17,471 nt of DNA from Gemmatimonadota bacterium (GCA_028287225.1 JAQBPZ010000055.1:1-17471), one strand, 5' to 3'. Positions 1-6,848 are shown, counted from the first letter of the stretch. A program made the numbers and translations. The notes: generated from the sequence alone by a model not told the origin.

Positions 1-1717
1 GCGGCGGCTGGACGATCACCCGCGAGACGGGTGGCGCGCGGACCGGTGCCGGCGCGCGTACGGTGGTGGTGGACGTGGCTCCCGCACGGGTGCCGGCGGG
101 GGTGGCGGCGCGCGTCCTCCCGTCCGCGGCGCCTGCCGCACCCGTCGCGCCGCGGGTGACAGCCGGTACGGGTGCCACTTCGGTGGTCGTATCCGGCGCT
201 GCCGACTCGCGGAGGCCCTTCATCGCGCGCCGCACGGCGTAGGCCGCCCGCCGCAGGTGCCCGTCCGCGGCGCGGAGTCCCTTGATGGTGCCGTAGTCAC
301 CGGCCTCGCTCACGATCACGGCCTTGATCAGCGGGCGGGTGGTGGCCCATGCGAGCGCGGCCCACACGGCGCTCTCCTGGCTGGACTCGCCGTGGGCCTC
401 GGGGTAGCCGCCGGCGGCCCAGATCCAGTGGTCCTTGGTGGAGTGCGCGACCGCCATCCAGCGGTCGGCCGCGCCCTTGGCCGCGTCGAGCGTGCGCACG
501 CCGGACGGCGAGGGGAACAGGCTGAAGCCCACGATGTCCACCGGCGAGCCGGCGGCCGCCGCCCATGCGTACAGCGTGCTGTCGCGCCGGTCGTACGCCG
601 ATGCCGACAGGCCGATGCGGGTGCGCGGGCGCGCGCGCTTGGCGATGGCCGAGGCGCGGCTGATGTAGTCCTCCCAGTACTGCGGCGGATGCGGCCCTGC
701 CGCAACGGTGCCGGCGCCGTAGGGATCCTGCGCCGGCAGCAGCACGTCGGGCTTGAGCCGGCGCACCACTTCGTCGATCGTCTGCAGGCGCCGGGTGTCG
801 GTGAAGGTGCGTCCCGGCAGCGGCACCAGCTTGCTCGCGTAGCCGAGCGTGACGACGAGCACCGTGCTGTCGGCGCGCGTCTCCTCCAGGGCCTTCGCGA
901 GCGAGTCGAGCGCCGGGCCGTTCATCGTCTCGGGCACGATGACGACGTTCACGAGCCCGACGCCGAGGGTGTCGATGAGGGCCAGGTCGTTCCGGGCCGC
1001 GAGCGGCGGCAGCATCCCCTCGAGGTCGGGAAAGATCTTGAGCCCGATGTCGAAGTCGCCCGCGGGGCGCTCCTGGAGCTTCTCCACGCGGGGGTCGTGC
1101 GTCTGGTACGAGCGGATCGCCTGGTCCGCGGAGGGGACCTGGCTGAAGATGATGACCACCCACGCGCCCGCGATGCTGGCCATGACCAGGCGGAAGGTCG
1201 CCGACGAGCGGCGCAGCGACGGGAAGGCCGGCGCGATCATCGGGATGAAGAAGAAGAACGGCGAGCCGAGGATCGTCGGCGACTGCGTCATGAAGGCGAA
1301 GGCGCCGGTGGTCGCGGCCAGGAAGATCAGCGCGACGCTGGAGAGCGGCGTCCCGCGCGAGGCGATGAACCGCAGCACCGCGTCGATGGCGATGATGATG
1401 TCGTACACGGCGATGAAGAAGCCGAGGAACGGGTTCACCAGCCGTCGGGCGGCCGCGTAGAGCGCCTGGAGCGCGAACAGCACCACCGTCGTGGGCCAGA
1501 GCCAGTCCACCGCCGTGATGGCGCGCCCGGTGATGCTGCTGGCGGTGGCGAGGTGGATCAGCAGGGCGGGGACGAGCAGGAAGCCCGCGAGCGCCGACAG
1601 GGTGACGAAGGGCCGCGGCAGGGTGCGCACCTGGGCGATGCGGCCGGTGAGGTAGACGTCCCACGCCAGGATCACGAAGACGAGCAGGACCTGGATGAGC
1701 GGAAAGAACGCCCTCAT
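1..1717 (-). CDS. Polytopic membrane protein with glycoside-hydrolase-like extracytoplasmic domain (3' end off window)
   Basis: The frame is open from ATG at 1717 to the left window edge, at least 572 codons. Residues 1-192 hold about six or seven hydrophobic segments (roughly 7-22, 38-59, 72-90, 96-118, 127-165, 175-192). Residues 215-505 are soluble and resemble a TIM-barrel glycosidase: a PDVLLPAQDP strand near 322-331, YWEDYISRASAIAKR near 347-360, VDIVGFSLFPS near 392-402, then WIWAAGGYP and a following ESSQ near 430-446. In known clan members the matching positions carry NEP and WxxETGxP glutamates; here they read AQDP and AAGG, so activity is doubtful. From about residue 506 the tail is rich in Ala, Thr, Pro and Arg. 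The ATGA overlap with the upstream SpeD-like gene implies translational coupling. I do not recognise the family; the fold call is inference from motif layout. Confidence 0.75.
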   Translation of the reverse strand, partial: MRAFFPLIQVLLVFVILAWDVYLTGRIAQVRTLPRPFVTLSALAGFLLVPALLIHLATASSITGRAITAVDWLWPTTVVLFALQALYAAARRLVNPFLGFFIAVYDIIIAIDAVLRFIASRGTPLSSVALIFLAATTGAFAFMTQSPTILGSPFFFFIPMIAPAFPSLRRSSATFRLVMASIAGAWVVIIFSQVPSADQAIRSYQTHDPRVEKLQERPAGDFDIGLKIFPDLEGMLPPLAARNDLALIDTLGVGLVNVVIVPETMNGPALDSLAKALEETRADSTVLVVTLGYASKLVPLPGRTFTDTRRLQTIDEVVRRLKPDVLLPAQDPYGAGTVAAGPHPPQYWEDYISRASAIAKRARPRTRIGLSASAYDRRDSTLYAWAAAAGSPVDIVGFSLFPSPSGVRTLDAAKGAADRWMAVAHSTKDHWIWAAGGYPEAHGESSQESAVWAALAWATTRPLIKAVIVSEAGDYGTIKGLRAADGHLRRAAYAVRRAMKGLRESAAPDTTTEVAPVPAVTRGATGAAGAADGRTRAATPAGTRAGATSTTTVRAPAPVRAPPVSRVIVQPP

Positions 1718-2073
1718 GCCGGGACCGCCCCGCGCGAGCGGGTCACGCTCGCGACCGCGGTGGGGGCGAGGCGGCGGACGAAGACGTCGAGAGCCTTGGC
1801 GGCGCCGGCCTCGTCACGGGCCATCACGTCGACGAGCACGAGCCCTTGATCGGGCAGGGTGTGGAGACTCACGTGGCAGGGATCGAGGAGGAGCAGGGCG
1901 GAGATGCCGCCCGTGGGTGCGACGCGCACCACCGGCGCGCCGGAGGTGTTGAGGCCCGCGGCGCCCGCCGCTGCAATGAGCAGTCCGCTCAGCAGCCGTT
2001 CATCGCGCAGGGCACCCGAGCCCACACCGGACAGGTCCGCGCTGACATGGGCGATGGTGAAGCCGGAATGCAC
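1714..2073 (-). CDS. S-adenosylmethionine decarboxylase (SpeD)-fold protein lacking the pyruvoyl serine
   Basis: This 119-aa product matches the length and layout of bacterial class-1B AdoMet decarboxylase. It has an HVSADLSG N-terminal strand, an acidic helix (ALRDERLL), GGISA at 55-59, CHVSLHTLPD at 66-75 and VLVDVM at 79-84. In the family, Ser of the E-S-H motif self-cleaves to make the pyruvoyl cofactor, and a downstream Cys (DLFTCGE) donates a proton. Here E-S-H is P-C-H (Cys66), the proton-donor Cys is replaced by Ala85/Arg86, while the assisting Ser58 and His71 remain. Ordinary AdoMet decarboxylation is therefore unlikely; a regulatory, scaffold or changed-substrate role is possible. 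I chose GTG at 2073 because homology starts just after it; no good ribosome site is visible, and TTG further upstream is an alternative. It lies between a cNMP-binding gene and the membrane gene it overlaps by 4 bp. Confidence 0.72.
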   Translation of the reverse strand: MHSGFTIAHVSADLSGVGSGALRDERLLSGLLIAAAGAAGLNTSGAPVVRVAPTGGISALLLLDPCHVSLHTLPDQGLVLVDVMARDEAGAAKALDVFVRRLAPTAVASVTRSRGAVPA

Positions 2074-2135
2074 GGACAGAGGGGTCGTCGAAGAGGCGGA
2101 TCGGGTCGTGGAGCCCGGCCATGAAGCGAGGACCG

Positions 2136-2162
2136 GGCCAGCCCGCCACAACGCGGCTGGCC
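2136..2162 (-). other. Hairpin between the cNMP-binding and SpeD-like genes
   Basis: GGCCAGCC and GGCTGGCC pair as a perfect 8-bp stem around an 11-nt loop. It lies 25 bases after the cNMP-binding stop codon and has no T tract. It could trim or attenuate the transcript running into the SpeD-like gene. It is not a clear intrinsic terminator. Confidence 0.4.
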
Positions 2163-2186
2163 GGCGGCAGCGCGGGAGCGCCGGCC

Positions 2187-2651
2187 CTAGAACATCGACA
2201 TCGCCAGGAACGACCGCAGCGAGTCGTTCGTGCTGCGCAGCCGCCCCGAGAGCAGCCGGGTCACGGACCACAGCACCTTGTACGCCAGCTCGCGGTTGAA
2301 GTCGAGCAGCATCTCGAAGTCGGGGCGCGCGATGGTCAGCACCCGCGTGCCGCCGTTGGAGATGGCGTGCGTGGACCGCTCGCTGCGGTCGAACACCGCC
2401 ATCTCGCCGAACACGGCCCCGGTCTTCAGGACGGCGAGGGCCTCCTCGCCGCTCCCGGGCACGTCGCGGCTGATCCGGACCTCGCCCTGGACGATCAGGT
2501 ACAGCCGGTTGCCGTGCTCGCCTTCCCGGAAGATGTACGCCCCGCTCACGAACTCCTCCTCGTGGCTGACCTCGGCAACCTCGCCGAGCTCGGCGTCGTC
2601 GAGGTCGCGGAAGATGGCCACGTTGCGCAGGAGCGCGATGGTATCTGGCAT
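2187..2651 (-). CDS. Stand-alone cyclic nucleotide-binding domain protein (Crp-type, no DNA-binding domain)
   Basis: The 154-aa protein is a single cNMP-binding beta-roll. ALLRNVAIFRDLDDAEL opens the domain at 6-22, FREGEHGNRLYLIVQGEV spans 41-58, and the phosphate-binding cassette FGEMAVFDRSERSTHA is at 81-96 with the expected Gly-Glu and Arg. A C-terminal helix follows from about 110. There is no helix-turn-helix after it, so unlike Crp/Fnr it should not bind DNA by itself. Such proteins usually sense cAMP, cGMP or a related nucleotide for a partner. ATG 2651 is preferred over the upstream in-frame TTG at 2687 because conserved sequence begins there. It is the first gene of the likely operon with the SpeD-like and membrane genes. 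Its exact ligand cannot be read from sequence. Confidence 0.88.
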   Translation of the reverse strand: MPDTIALLRNVAIFRDLDDAELGEVAEVSHEEEFVSGAYIFREGEHGNRLYLIVQGEVRISRDVPGSGEEALAVLKTGAVFGEMAVFDRSERSTHAISNGGTRVLTIARPDFEMLLDFNRELAYKVLWSVTRLLSGRLRSTNDSLRSFLAMSMF

Positions 2652-2714
2652 GGCGCGGAAGCTACGGGCCCGGGGAAGGGGTAGCAAGCTCAGACGTAAC
2701 AGGGATTGGTTCCG

Positions 2715-2967
2715 GATCAGGGATTAGGGATTAGGGAGCTGCGCGCGCCGCTCGAGCCGTCGGCCCGCGTGTCGGCGTGTGACGTCCCGGGCGGCTGTCA
2801 TCCCGCAGGAGGGAGCCCCGCGACCGAGTGTCGGGATCTGCTCTCCCGTGCCTGGGGCCGGCCACACGCACGGGACGCGATCCCCCCGACACTCGCTGCG
2901 CTCGTGCGGGGTGGCACCGGTCCGAGGGGCGTCCCGGGCAGTTCCTAATCCCTAATCCCTAATCCCC
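2715..2967. repeat. Repeat element bounded by inverted TTAGGGA heptamer arrays
   Basis: The 332-bp gap between the divergent cNMP-binding and phosphatidyltransferase genes is mostly this element. The left arm at 2721-2737 reads GGATTAGGGATTAGGGA. The right arm at 2944-2967 is three tandem copies of its complement (CCTAATC units). Inside lies a second inverted pair, CGAGTGTCGGGA at 2825-2836 against its complement in 2879-2895, and a TGTCATCCCG-type motif near 2798. The layout looks like a small non-autonomous palindromic repeat. No convincing coding sequence or clear promoter was seen in the gap. Confidence 0.65.
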
Positions 2968-2983
2968 AGTCTACGTTTCCCCC

Positions 2984-3511
2984 ATGTCCCCCCGACGCAC
3001 CATCGTCCGGCTGCCCAACATCCTGTCCAGCTCGCGGTTCGTGCTCGCGGTCCTGTTCGCCTGCTGGCCGTCGACGCCGGTGCGGGTCGGGCTGATCGTG
3101 GTCGCGGCGATCAGCGACATGCTGGACGGCTGGCTCGCGCGACGCGTGCACGCCACCTCGCGCTGGGGCGCGCTGCTCGATCCCATTGCCGACCGGGTGT
3201 TCGTGCTCGCGGCGGTCGGCACCTTCGTGTTCTCCGGGGAGCTCGGCACCCGCGGCTACTTCGTGCTGATCATGCGCGACCTCGCCACGGCGGTCGGGTT
3301 CCTCGTCGCCCGGGTCATCCCCTGGCTGCGGCCCGTGGTGTTCAAGGCGCGGTGGTCGGGCAAGCTGGTCACGGTGTTGCAGCTCGTGACGCTCGCGGCC
3401 GTGCTCCTCGCCCCCGCGGCGCTCCCACCCCTCCTCGTGGCCGTGGCCATCATCTCGACGATCTCCATCGTGGACTACACCCTCGCGCTCTGGCGGGCGC
3501 GCGCGACGTGA
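2984..3511 (+). CDS. CDP-alcohol phosphatidyltransferase family membrane protein (PgsA-like)
   Basis: The 175-aa integral membrane enzyme carries the complete family signature D-x2-D-G-x2-A-R-x8-G-x3-D-x3-D at residues 45-70 (Asp45, Asp48, Gly49, Ala52, Arg53, Gly62, Asp66, Asp70). These aspartates bind the divalent metals and the CDP-linked lipid. The family transfers a phosphatidyl group from CDP-diacylglycerol to an alcohol; by size and the LPNILSSSRF N-terminus this is closest to phosphatidylglycerophosphate synthase, but the acceptor alcohol is not proven by sequence. Further hydrophobic segments follow the motif (about 73-84, 94-112, 126-165). ATG 2984 follows the repeat element with no obvious Shine-Dalgarno. 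Its stop overlaps the GTG start of the next gene by 4 bp, implying a two-gene operon. Confidence 0.9.
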   Translation: MSPRRTIVRLPNILSSSRFVLAVLFACWPSTPVRVGLIVVAAISDMLDGWLARRVHATSRWGALLDPIADRVFVLAAVGTFVFSGELGTRGYFVLIMRDLATAVGFLVARVIPWLRPVVFKARWSGKLVTVLQLVTLAAVLLAPAALPPLLVAVAIISTISIVDYTLALWRARAT

Positions 3512-4017
3512 GCGTCGCGCTGCGCGGGCTCGGCACGGCCGCGTTGGTCGTTGCCGCCACGCTCCCGCCCGGCGTCGCCAGGGCGCAGGCCGACAGCCCC
3601 GCGCGGGTGTCGCCGGAGGTGCGTGTCGACGCGCTCTTCGGGAGCCGACCCGCCGTGCAGGCCGGGGCCGGCATCCAGGTGCCGTTCGGGTACTACGTCC
3701 GCATCGGCGCCGACGCCGCGGTCGGCCTGCGCACGGGCTCGAGCCCGCTCGGCGGCGCCCGTGCCGACGGGCGCGTGGACCTCCTCGGCCGCTTCCTCCT
3801 GGACCCCTTCCGGCAGAGCCGCTACGGATTCTCCGCGGGAGCGGGGCTCAGCACGCGCTTCGAGCACGGAGAGCGCGCCACGCCACTGCTCCTCGTCGCC
3901 CTGGAGCTGGAGGGGCGACGGCCGGCGAACGGCTGGGTCCCGGCGCTCCAAATGGGCCTGGGCGGCGGCGCCCGCGTGGGGCTGGTGCTGCGGCGCGGTG
4001 CCGTGGGAGCACGCTAG
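3508..4017 (+). CDS. Small exported beta-barrel-like protein, function unknown
   Basis: The product is 169 aa from GTG 3508, which overlaps the phosphatidyltransferase stop as GTGA. It starts with a signal peptide (LGTAALVVAATLPPGVARAQA, about residues 8-28, likely cleaved near ARAQA). The mature part alternates polar and non-polar residues (VRVDALFG, GAGIQVPFGYYVRIGADAAVGL, GRVDLLGRFLLDP, YGFSAGAGLSTRFEHG, PLLLVALELEG), typical of a small outer-membrane barrel. The chain ends GARVGLVLRRGAVGAR, without the usual terminal aromatic. I do not recognise a named family. Coupling to a phospholipid gene hints at an envelope role, but that is only context. The reading frame is open upstream of 3508, yet the signal peptide and overlap fix the start well. 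Confidence 0.75.
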   Translation: MSVALRGLGTAALVVAATLPPGVARAQADSPARVSPEVRVDALFGSRPAVQAGAGIQVPFGYYVRIGADAAVGLRTGSSPLGGARADGRVDLLGRFLLDPFRQSRYGFSAGAGLSTRFEHGERATPLLLVALELEGRRPANGWVPALQMGLGGGARVGLVLRRGAVGAR

Positions 4018-4041
4018 GGCGCCCTCGCGCTTCCGGCTGCC

Positions 4042-4247
4042 GAACAGCTTCAACGCAGAGTCCGCAGAGGAAAAGATGAGGACGCAGAGGACTGCCTTCA
4101 GCTGTTCCCTCTGTGGCCCTCCGTGGACTCTGTGGTAAAACGCACTTGCAACAGCATTGTACCACCCAGGTCAGAGAGCGCGGGGGTGCAATGCAGTCCT
4201 CTGCGCCCTCGGCGTTCTCCTTTGTGACCTCTGCGTTGAGGCAGTTC
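4042..4247. repeat. Convergent-junction palindromic repeat, copy A (double hairpin)
   Basis: The ends are inverted: CTTCAACGCAGAG at 4048-4060 and CTCTGCGTTGAG at 4229-4240. The element holds two imperfect hairpins rich in GCAGAGGA / CCTCTGTGG motifs, separated by a 34-bp palindromic core at 4132-4165 (GTGGTAAAACGC ... GCATTGTACCAC). It occupies the gap between two convergently transcribed genes. The internal frames it creates are not coding. Confidence 0.85.
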
Positions 4248-4274
4248 ACGCAGTTCGAAGCCCGGAAAACGCAA

Positions 4275-4299
4275 ACGCCCCCGATGTTCGTGGGGGCGT
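4275..4299 (-). terminator. Rho-independent terminator for the 96-aa protein gene
   Basis: A perfect 8-bp stem, ACGCCCCC at 4275-4282 with GGGGGCGT at 4292-4299, encloses a 9-nt loop. Read on the minus strand it is followed by TTTGCGTTTT, a T-rich tail. It lies 29 bases after the stop codon of the minus-strand gene. Confidence 0.8.
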
Positions 4300-4328
4300 G
4301 TCGTGTGGTGCTTCCCGCGGGGAGACGA

Positions 4329-4619
4329 TCAGGCCGCGGACGCGGCGTCCGTCGTCTCGGTGCGGCTCTTCGGGGGCTGCGCGAAGCGCATTCCGAGGGT
4401 CTTCAGCTCGCCGATCTTGGATTCGTCCAGCTCGGGGAACCGGTCGGTCATGTACTTCATCGTCTCGGCGAACCACTCCTCGACGTGCTCCGGAGCGGAG
4501 CCGACGACGCCACAACGCATGATGTGCTGGAACAGCTCGTCACGTGCCTGCTCGAATGGCGACGGCTCCGTGGGACCTGCGTAGCGACGGGTCGTTGTAT
4601 TTCTCTGCGGCTTGGCCAT
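4329..4619 (-). CDS. Conserved-looking 96-aa protein of unknown function
   Basis: The product begins MAKPQRNTTTRRYAG, a basic disordered-looking N-terminus of about 22 residues. A compact helical part follows (FEQARDELFQHIMRCG, HVEEWFAETMKYMTDRFPEL, SKIGELKTLGMRF, about 22-80), then a polar Ala/Thr tail. There is one Cys (Cys36) and no membrane segment, signal peptide or catalytic motif. ATG 4619 is the only sensible start: upstream in-frame sequence is intergenic, and an AT-rich patch (TATATT on the minus strand near 4648) could be a -10 box. The gene is 74 bp downstream of the alpha/beta hydrolase on the same strand and ends at a strong terminator. I recognise no family; real-gene status rests on amino-acid composition, position and terminator. 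Confidence 0.78.
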   Translation of the reverse strand: MAKPQRNTTTRRYAGPTEPSPFEQARDELFQHIMRCGVVGSAPEHVEEWFAETMKYMTDRFPELDESKIGELKTLGMRFAQPPKSRTETTDAASAA

Positions 4620-4693
4620 GTATTCGGATTTGGGTGAAAGACTAATGAATATAACACCGGGACGGCGCCGATCCCAGTCTCTCACCTCAAAAA

Positions 4694-5560
4694 TCAGTCC
4701 TGAAGCGCCGCGGCTCCGATGAATTCCAGCAGGAGGGTGAGCAGCGCTTCCGGCGCTGCCTCGGGCACCAGCCGACCGATGGCCGGCAGGCGCACGAGCC
4801 GGCTGCCGGGAATGGTGTCGGACAGGCGGTCGGCGAACTTTGCAGGCACCCACGGGTCCTGATCGCCCCAGACGATGAGCGTCGGGTGCGGCAGCGAGCC
4901 GAGCTCCGCGTCCTCCATGTCCTCGTCGTCGATCGAGCGCGCCAGCAGGAGCAGGTGGTTCAACCCCTCCTCCCCGACGTAGGGCGCGAGGTACCGCGCC
5001 ACGAGCTTGTCGGGCATGTTGCTGCCGTCGGCCACGCTCTTCCGCAGCAGGTCGCCGAGGATCGGCGCGGCGCCGAGGATGCCGCGGCTGGCGCGGAAGG
5101 CGAAGCGCGCGGTGTTCCGCTGGAGCGACTTGATGTCGCCCGCGGGCACCTCGTCCAGTGCGATGGGGTTCACGAGGAGGAGGCGGTCCACCCGCTCCGG
5201 CCGGCTGGCCGCGAGCCGCAGCGCGACCGCGCCCCCCAGGTCCAGGCCGACGACGACCGCCTTGGGCAGCCGCAGCGCGGTGAGCGCGCGGTCCACCAGC
5301 TCGGCCTGCGCGGCGATGCCGAAGTCGGCGTCGAACGGACGGTCCGACTCGCCATGTCCGAACAGGTCGATGGCGAAGGCGGTCCGGTTCGCGAGGGCGA
5401 TCTCCGGGGCAATGGAGCGCCACACGAAGCTCGAGGTACCGAAGCCGTGCAGCAGGACGACGGGCGGACCCCCGTGGCCGTACCGCTCCACATGGATGGA
5501 GCCCGGGCCTACCGGGATGCGCAACAGATCAGCGTCGATGGGACCCTCCTCTGGTTCCAA
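4694..5560 (-). CDS. Alpha/beta hydrolase-fold protein with Asp nucleophile and missing catalytic His
   Basis: The 288-aa protein (from TTG 5560) has a full alpha/beta-hydrolase core. Oxyanion-side HGFG is at 38-41, DLFGHGESDRP at 65-75, and the nucleophile elbow VVVGLDLGGAVAL at 102-114. The acid strand is LIVWGDQDPWVP at 228-239, and LPAIGRLVPEAAP is at 258-270. The elbow carries Asp107 instead of Ser, as in epoxide hydrolases and dehalogenases. Asp235 is the acid. The catalytic His normally found in GH(L/F)xPxE is Arg263. Classic hydrolysis by a His-activated water is thus not expected; substrate is unknown. The start is uncertain: no ATG or GTG suits. TTG 5560 and TTG 5524 are in frame, and a strong GGAGG sits just before an in-frame ATC at 5539. 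It probably shares a transcript with the 96-aa gene downstream. Confidence 0.85.
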   Translation of the reverse strand: MEPEEGPIDADLLRIPVGPGSIHVERYGHGGPPVVLLHGFGTSSFVWRSIAPEIALANRTAFAIDLFGHGESDRPFDADFGIAAQAELVDRALTALRLPKAVVVGLDLGGAVALRLAASRPERVDRLLLVNPIALDEVPAGDIKSLQRNTARFAFRASRGILGAAPILGDLLRKSVADGSNMPDKLVARYLAPYVGEEGLNHLLLLARSIDDEDMEDAELGSLPHPTLIVWGDQDPWVPAKFADRLSDTIPGSRLVRLPAIGRLVPEAAPEALLTLLLEFIGAAALQD

Positions 5561-5781
5561 GGGTAGAGCGAAAAACCGGCAGCCTCCGGCGACAATGCAC
5601 GCCTTGCGCCGCGGGAAACATACATGCGTGCCTGGCGCCGAACCGCTCGGGCCGAATCCGTCCGGGCCGGCGTGGCCGCGATCCGCCGGCGTCGGCTTGC
5701 ATCTGCCCGATCCAACTCTAGCTTTCCCGCGCTGGTCACGGCGGCGCGCCGGCCGCCGGATCACCCTGATTCAGACGCAGC

Positions 5782-6090
5782 ATGTCGGAACAGACCTACG
5801 ACGACGGGCGCGCCCGCACCCTCGCACAGCTCCTCCGCACCCTGGCCGACCGCATCCGCGAGCTCGATGCCCAGGGCCGGCTCCTCTCCAACCCGGCCGA
5901 GCTGACCCGCCTCGTCGGCGACGTCAAGAGCGAGCTGTTCCACTACGAAGTCCGCGCGACCTACGACACCCCCGAGGTGGCCGAGAGCCGCCGCATCGTC
6001 AACGACGCGATCAAGCAGTCCGAGCAAGGAGACTCATGGCAGCAGGACAGGGGACAAACCGGGGACGGGGACGCCGGCCCGAGCTGGTGA
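5782..6090 (+). CDS. Small charged helical protein, function unknown
   Basis: The 102-aa product opens MSEQTYDDGRARTLAQLL and is mostly helical and charged up to about residue 80 (LLRTLADRIRELDAQGRLL, ELTRLVGDVKSELFHYEVRATY, PEVAESRRIVNDAIKQS). It has no cysteine, signal peptide or membrane segment. The last 18 or so codons overlap the start of the downstream DsbA-like gene in another frame, a 55-bp overlap that would couple their translation. That tail (Gln/Gly/Asp-rich) may be dispensable. No strong ribosome site precedes ATG 5782. I recognise no family; its job may relate to the redox pair it leads, but that is context only. Confidence 0.7.
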   Translation: MSEQTYDDGRARTLAQLLRTLADRIRELDAQGRLLSNPAELTRLVGDVKSELFHYEVRATYDTPEVAESRRIVNDAIKQSEQGDSWQQDRGQTGDGDAGPSW

Positions 6091-6848
6091 AGAACGCTCG
6101 CCGCGGCGGACCGCCGCGCGCCTTCTGGATCGCGCTCGGCCTGATCGCCGTCATCGGGCTGGGCGCGCTGGCATGGAGCGCCGCGCGCCCGAAGTCGCGC
6201 GTGACGCAGCTGGATCCCTCGCTGCCGGCGCTCAAGGCGGAGGGCTACGTGCTCGGCAGCCCCGCGGCACCGGTGGAGGTCGTGGAGTTCGCCGACTTCG
6301 AGTGCCCCGCCTGTGGCCAGTTCGCCACCATCACGGAGCCGGACGTGCGCACCCGGCTCGTGAACACCGGCCAGATCCGCGTGCGCTTCATCGACTATCC
6401 GCTGCCGATGCACCGGAACACCTGGGACGCCTCGCTGGCCGCGGCGTGCGCGAACGACCAGGGCAAGTTCTGGGAGATGCATGACGCGCTCTTCGCCAAC
6501 CAGGATCGCTGGAACGGCGAGGCCACCAGCCGCCCGCGCGGCGTGATCGCCGACCTGGCCAAGGGGCTGGGGCTCGACATGGCGAAGTACGGCAGCTGCA
6601 TGGACAACGAGACGCACCGCGCGAAGATCCAGTCGCACCAGGCCGAGGCGGAGCGCCGGCAGGTCAACTCGACGCCGACGTTCGTGTTCAACGGCACCGT
6701 CGTGCCAAGCGCGCTCCCATACGACGCGTTCAAGAAGCACGTGGACGAGGCGACGGCGGCCGCCGCGAGCGCGCCGAAGTCCGCTGCACCCGCGGGCGCG
6801 CCGGTGGGCACCGCGCCGGGTGTCGCCCCAGTGGGCGCGCGCCCGTGA
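6036..6848 (+). CDS. Membrane-anchored DsbA-like thioredoxin-fold disulfide oxidoreductase
   Basis: The 270-aa protein starts at ATG 6036, preceded by AAGGAG at good spacing. A positively charged N-terminus is followed by one membrane anchor (about 29-50, FWIALGLIAVIGLGALAW), placing the catalytic domain in the periplasm. The thioredoxin-fold domain has the active site FADFECPACGQF with Cys90 and Cys93 (C-P-A-C), a helical insertion (about 130-205) and the cis-proline motif STPTF at 212-216. Additional cysteines are Cys138 and Cys188. The tail after about 243 is an Ala/Pro/Gly-rich linker. DsbA-type proteins insert disulfides into exported proteins and are re-oxidised by DsbB or VKOR. The next gene encodes a VKOR with a GTGA overlap, a strong functional pairing. 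It could act instead as an isomerase or reductase, but the partner argues for oxidation. Confidence 0.93.
   Translation: MAAGQGTNRGRGRRPELVKNARRGGPPRAFWIALGLIAVIGLGALAWSAARPKSRVTQLDPSLPALKAEGYVLGSPAAPVEVVEFADFECPACGQFATITEPDVRTRLVNTGQIRVRFIDYPLPMHRNTWDASLAAACANDQGKFWEMHDALFANQDRWNGEATSRPRGVIADLAKGLGLDMAKYGSCMDNETHRAKIQSHQAEAERRQVNSTPTFVFNGTVVPSALPYDAFKKHVDEATAAAASAPKSAAPAGAPVGTAPGVAPVGARP

Noticed and set aside
257..1849. 530-codon open frame on the plus strand
   Set aside because: It is a shadow of the minus-strand membrane protein: Arg/Gly/Ala/Asp-rich, no domain, no ribosome site, while the opposite frame gives clear membrane segments.
2715..2967. Telomere or replication origin because of GGGATTA arrays
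   Set aside because: Only two to three units per side, inverted around an internal palindrome, with no origin genes or DnaA-box cluster nearby; a repeat element is simpler.
4018..4328. Small proteins encoded within the repeat region (frames such as that with PLCPLC or QRTRRTQR patterns)
   Set aside because: These frames come from the GCAGAGGA/CCTCTGTG repeat itself and recur at all copies in both strands; no ribosome site or domain.
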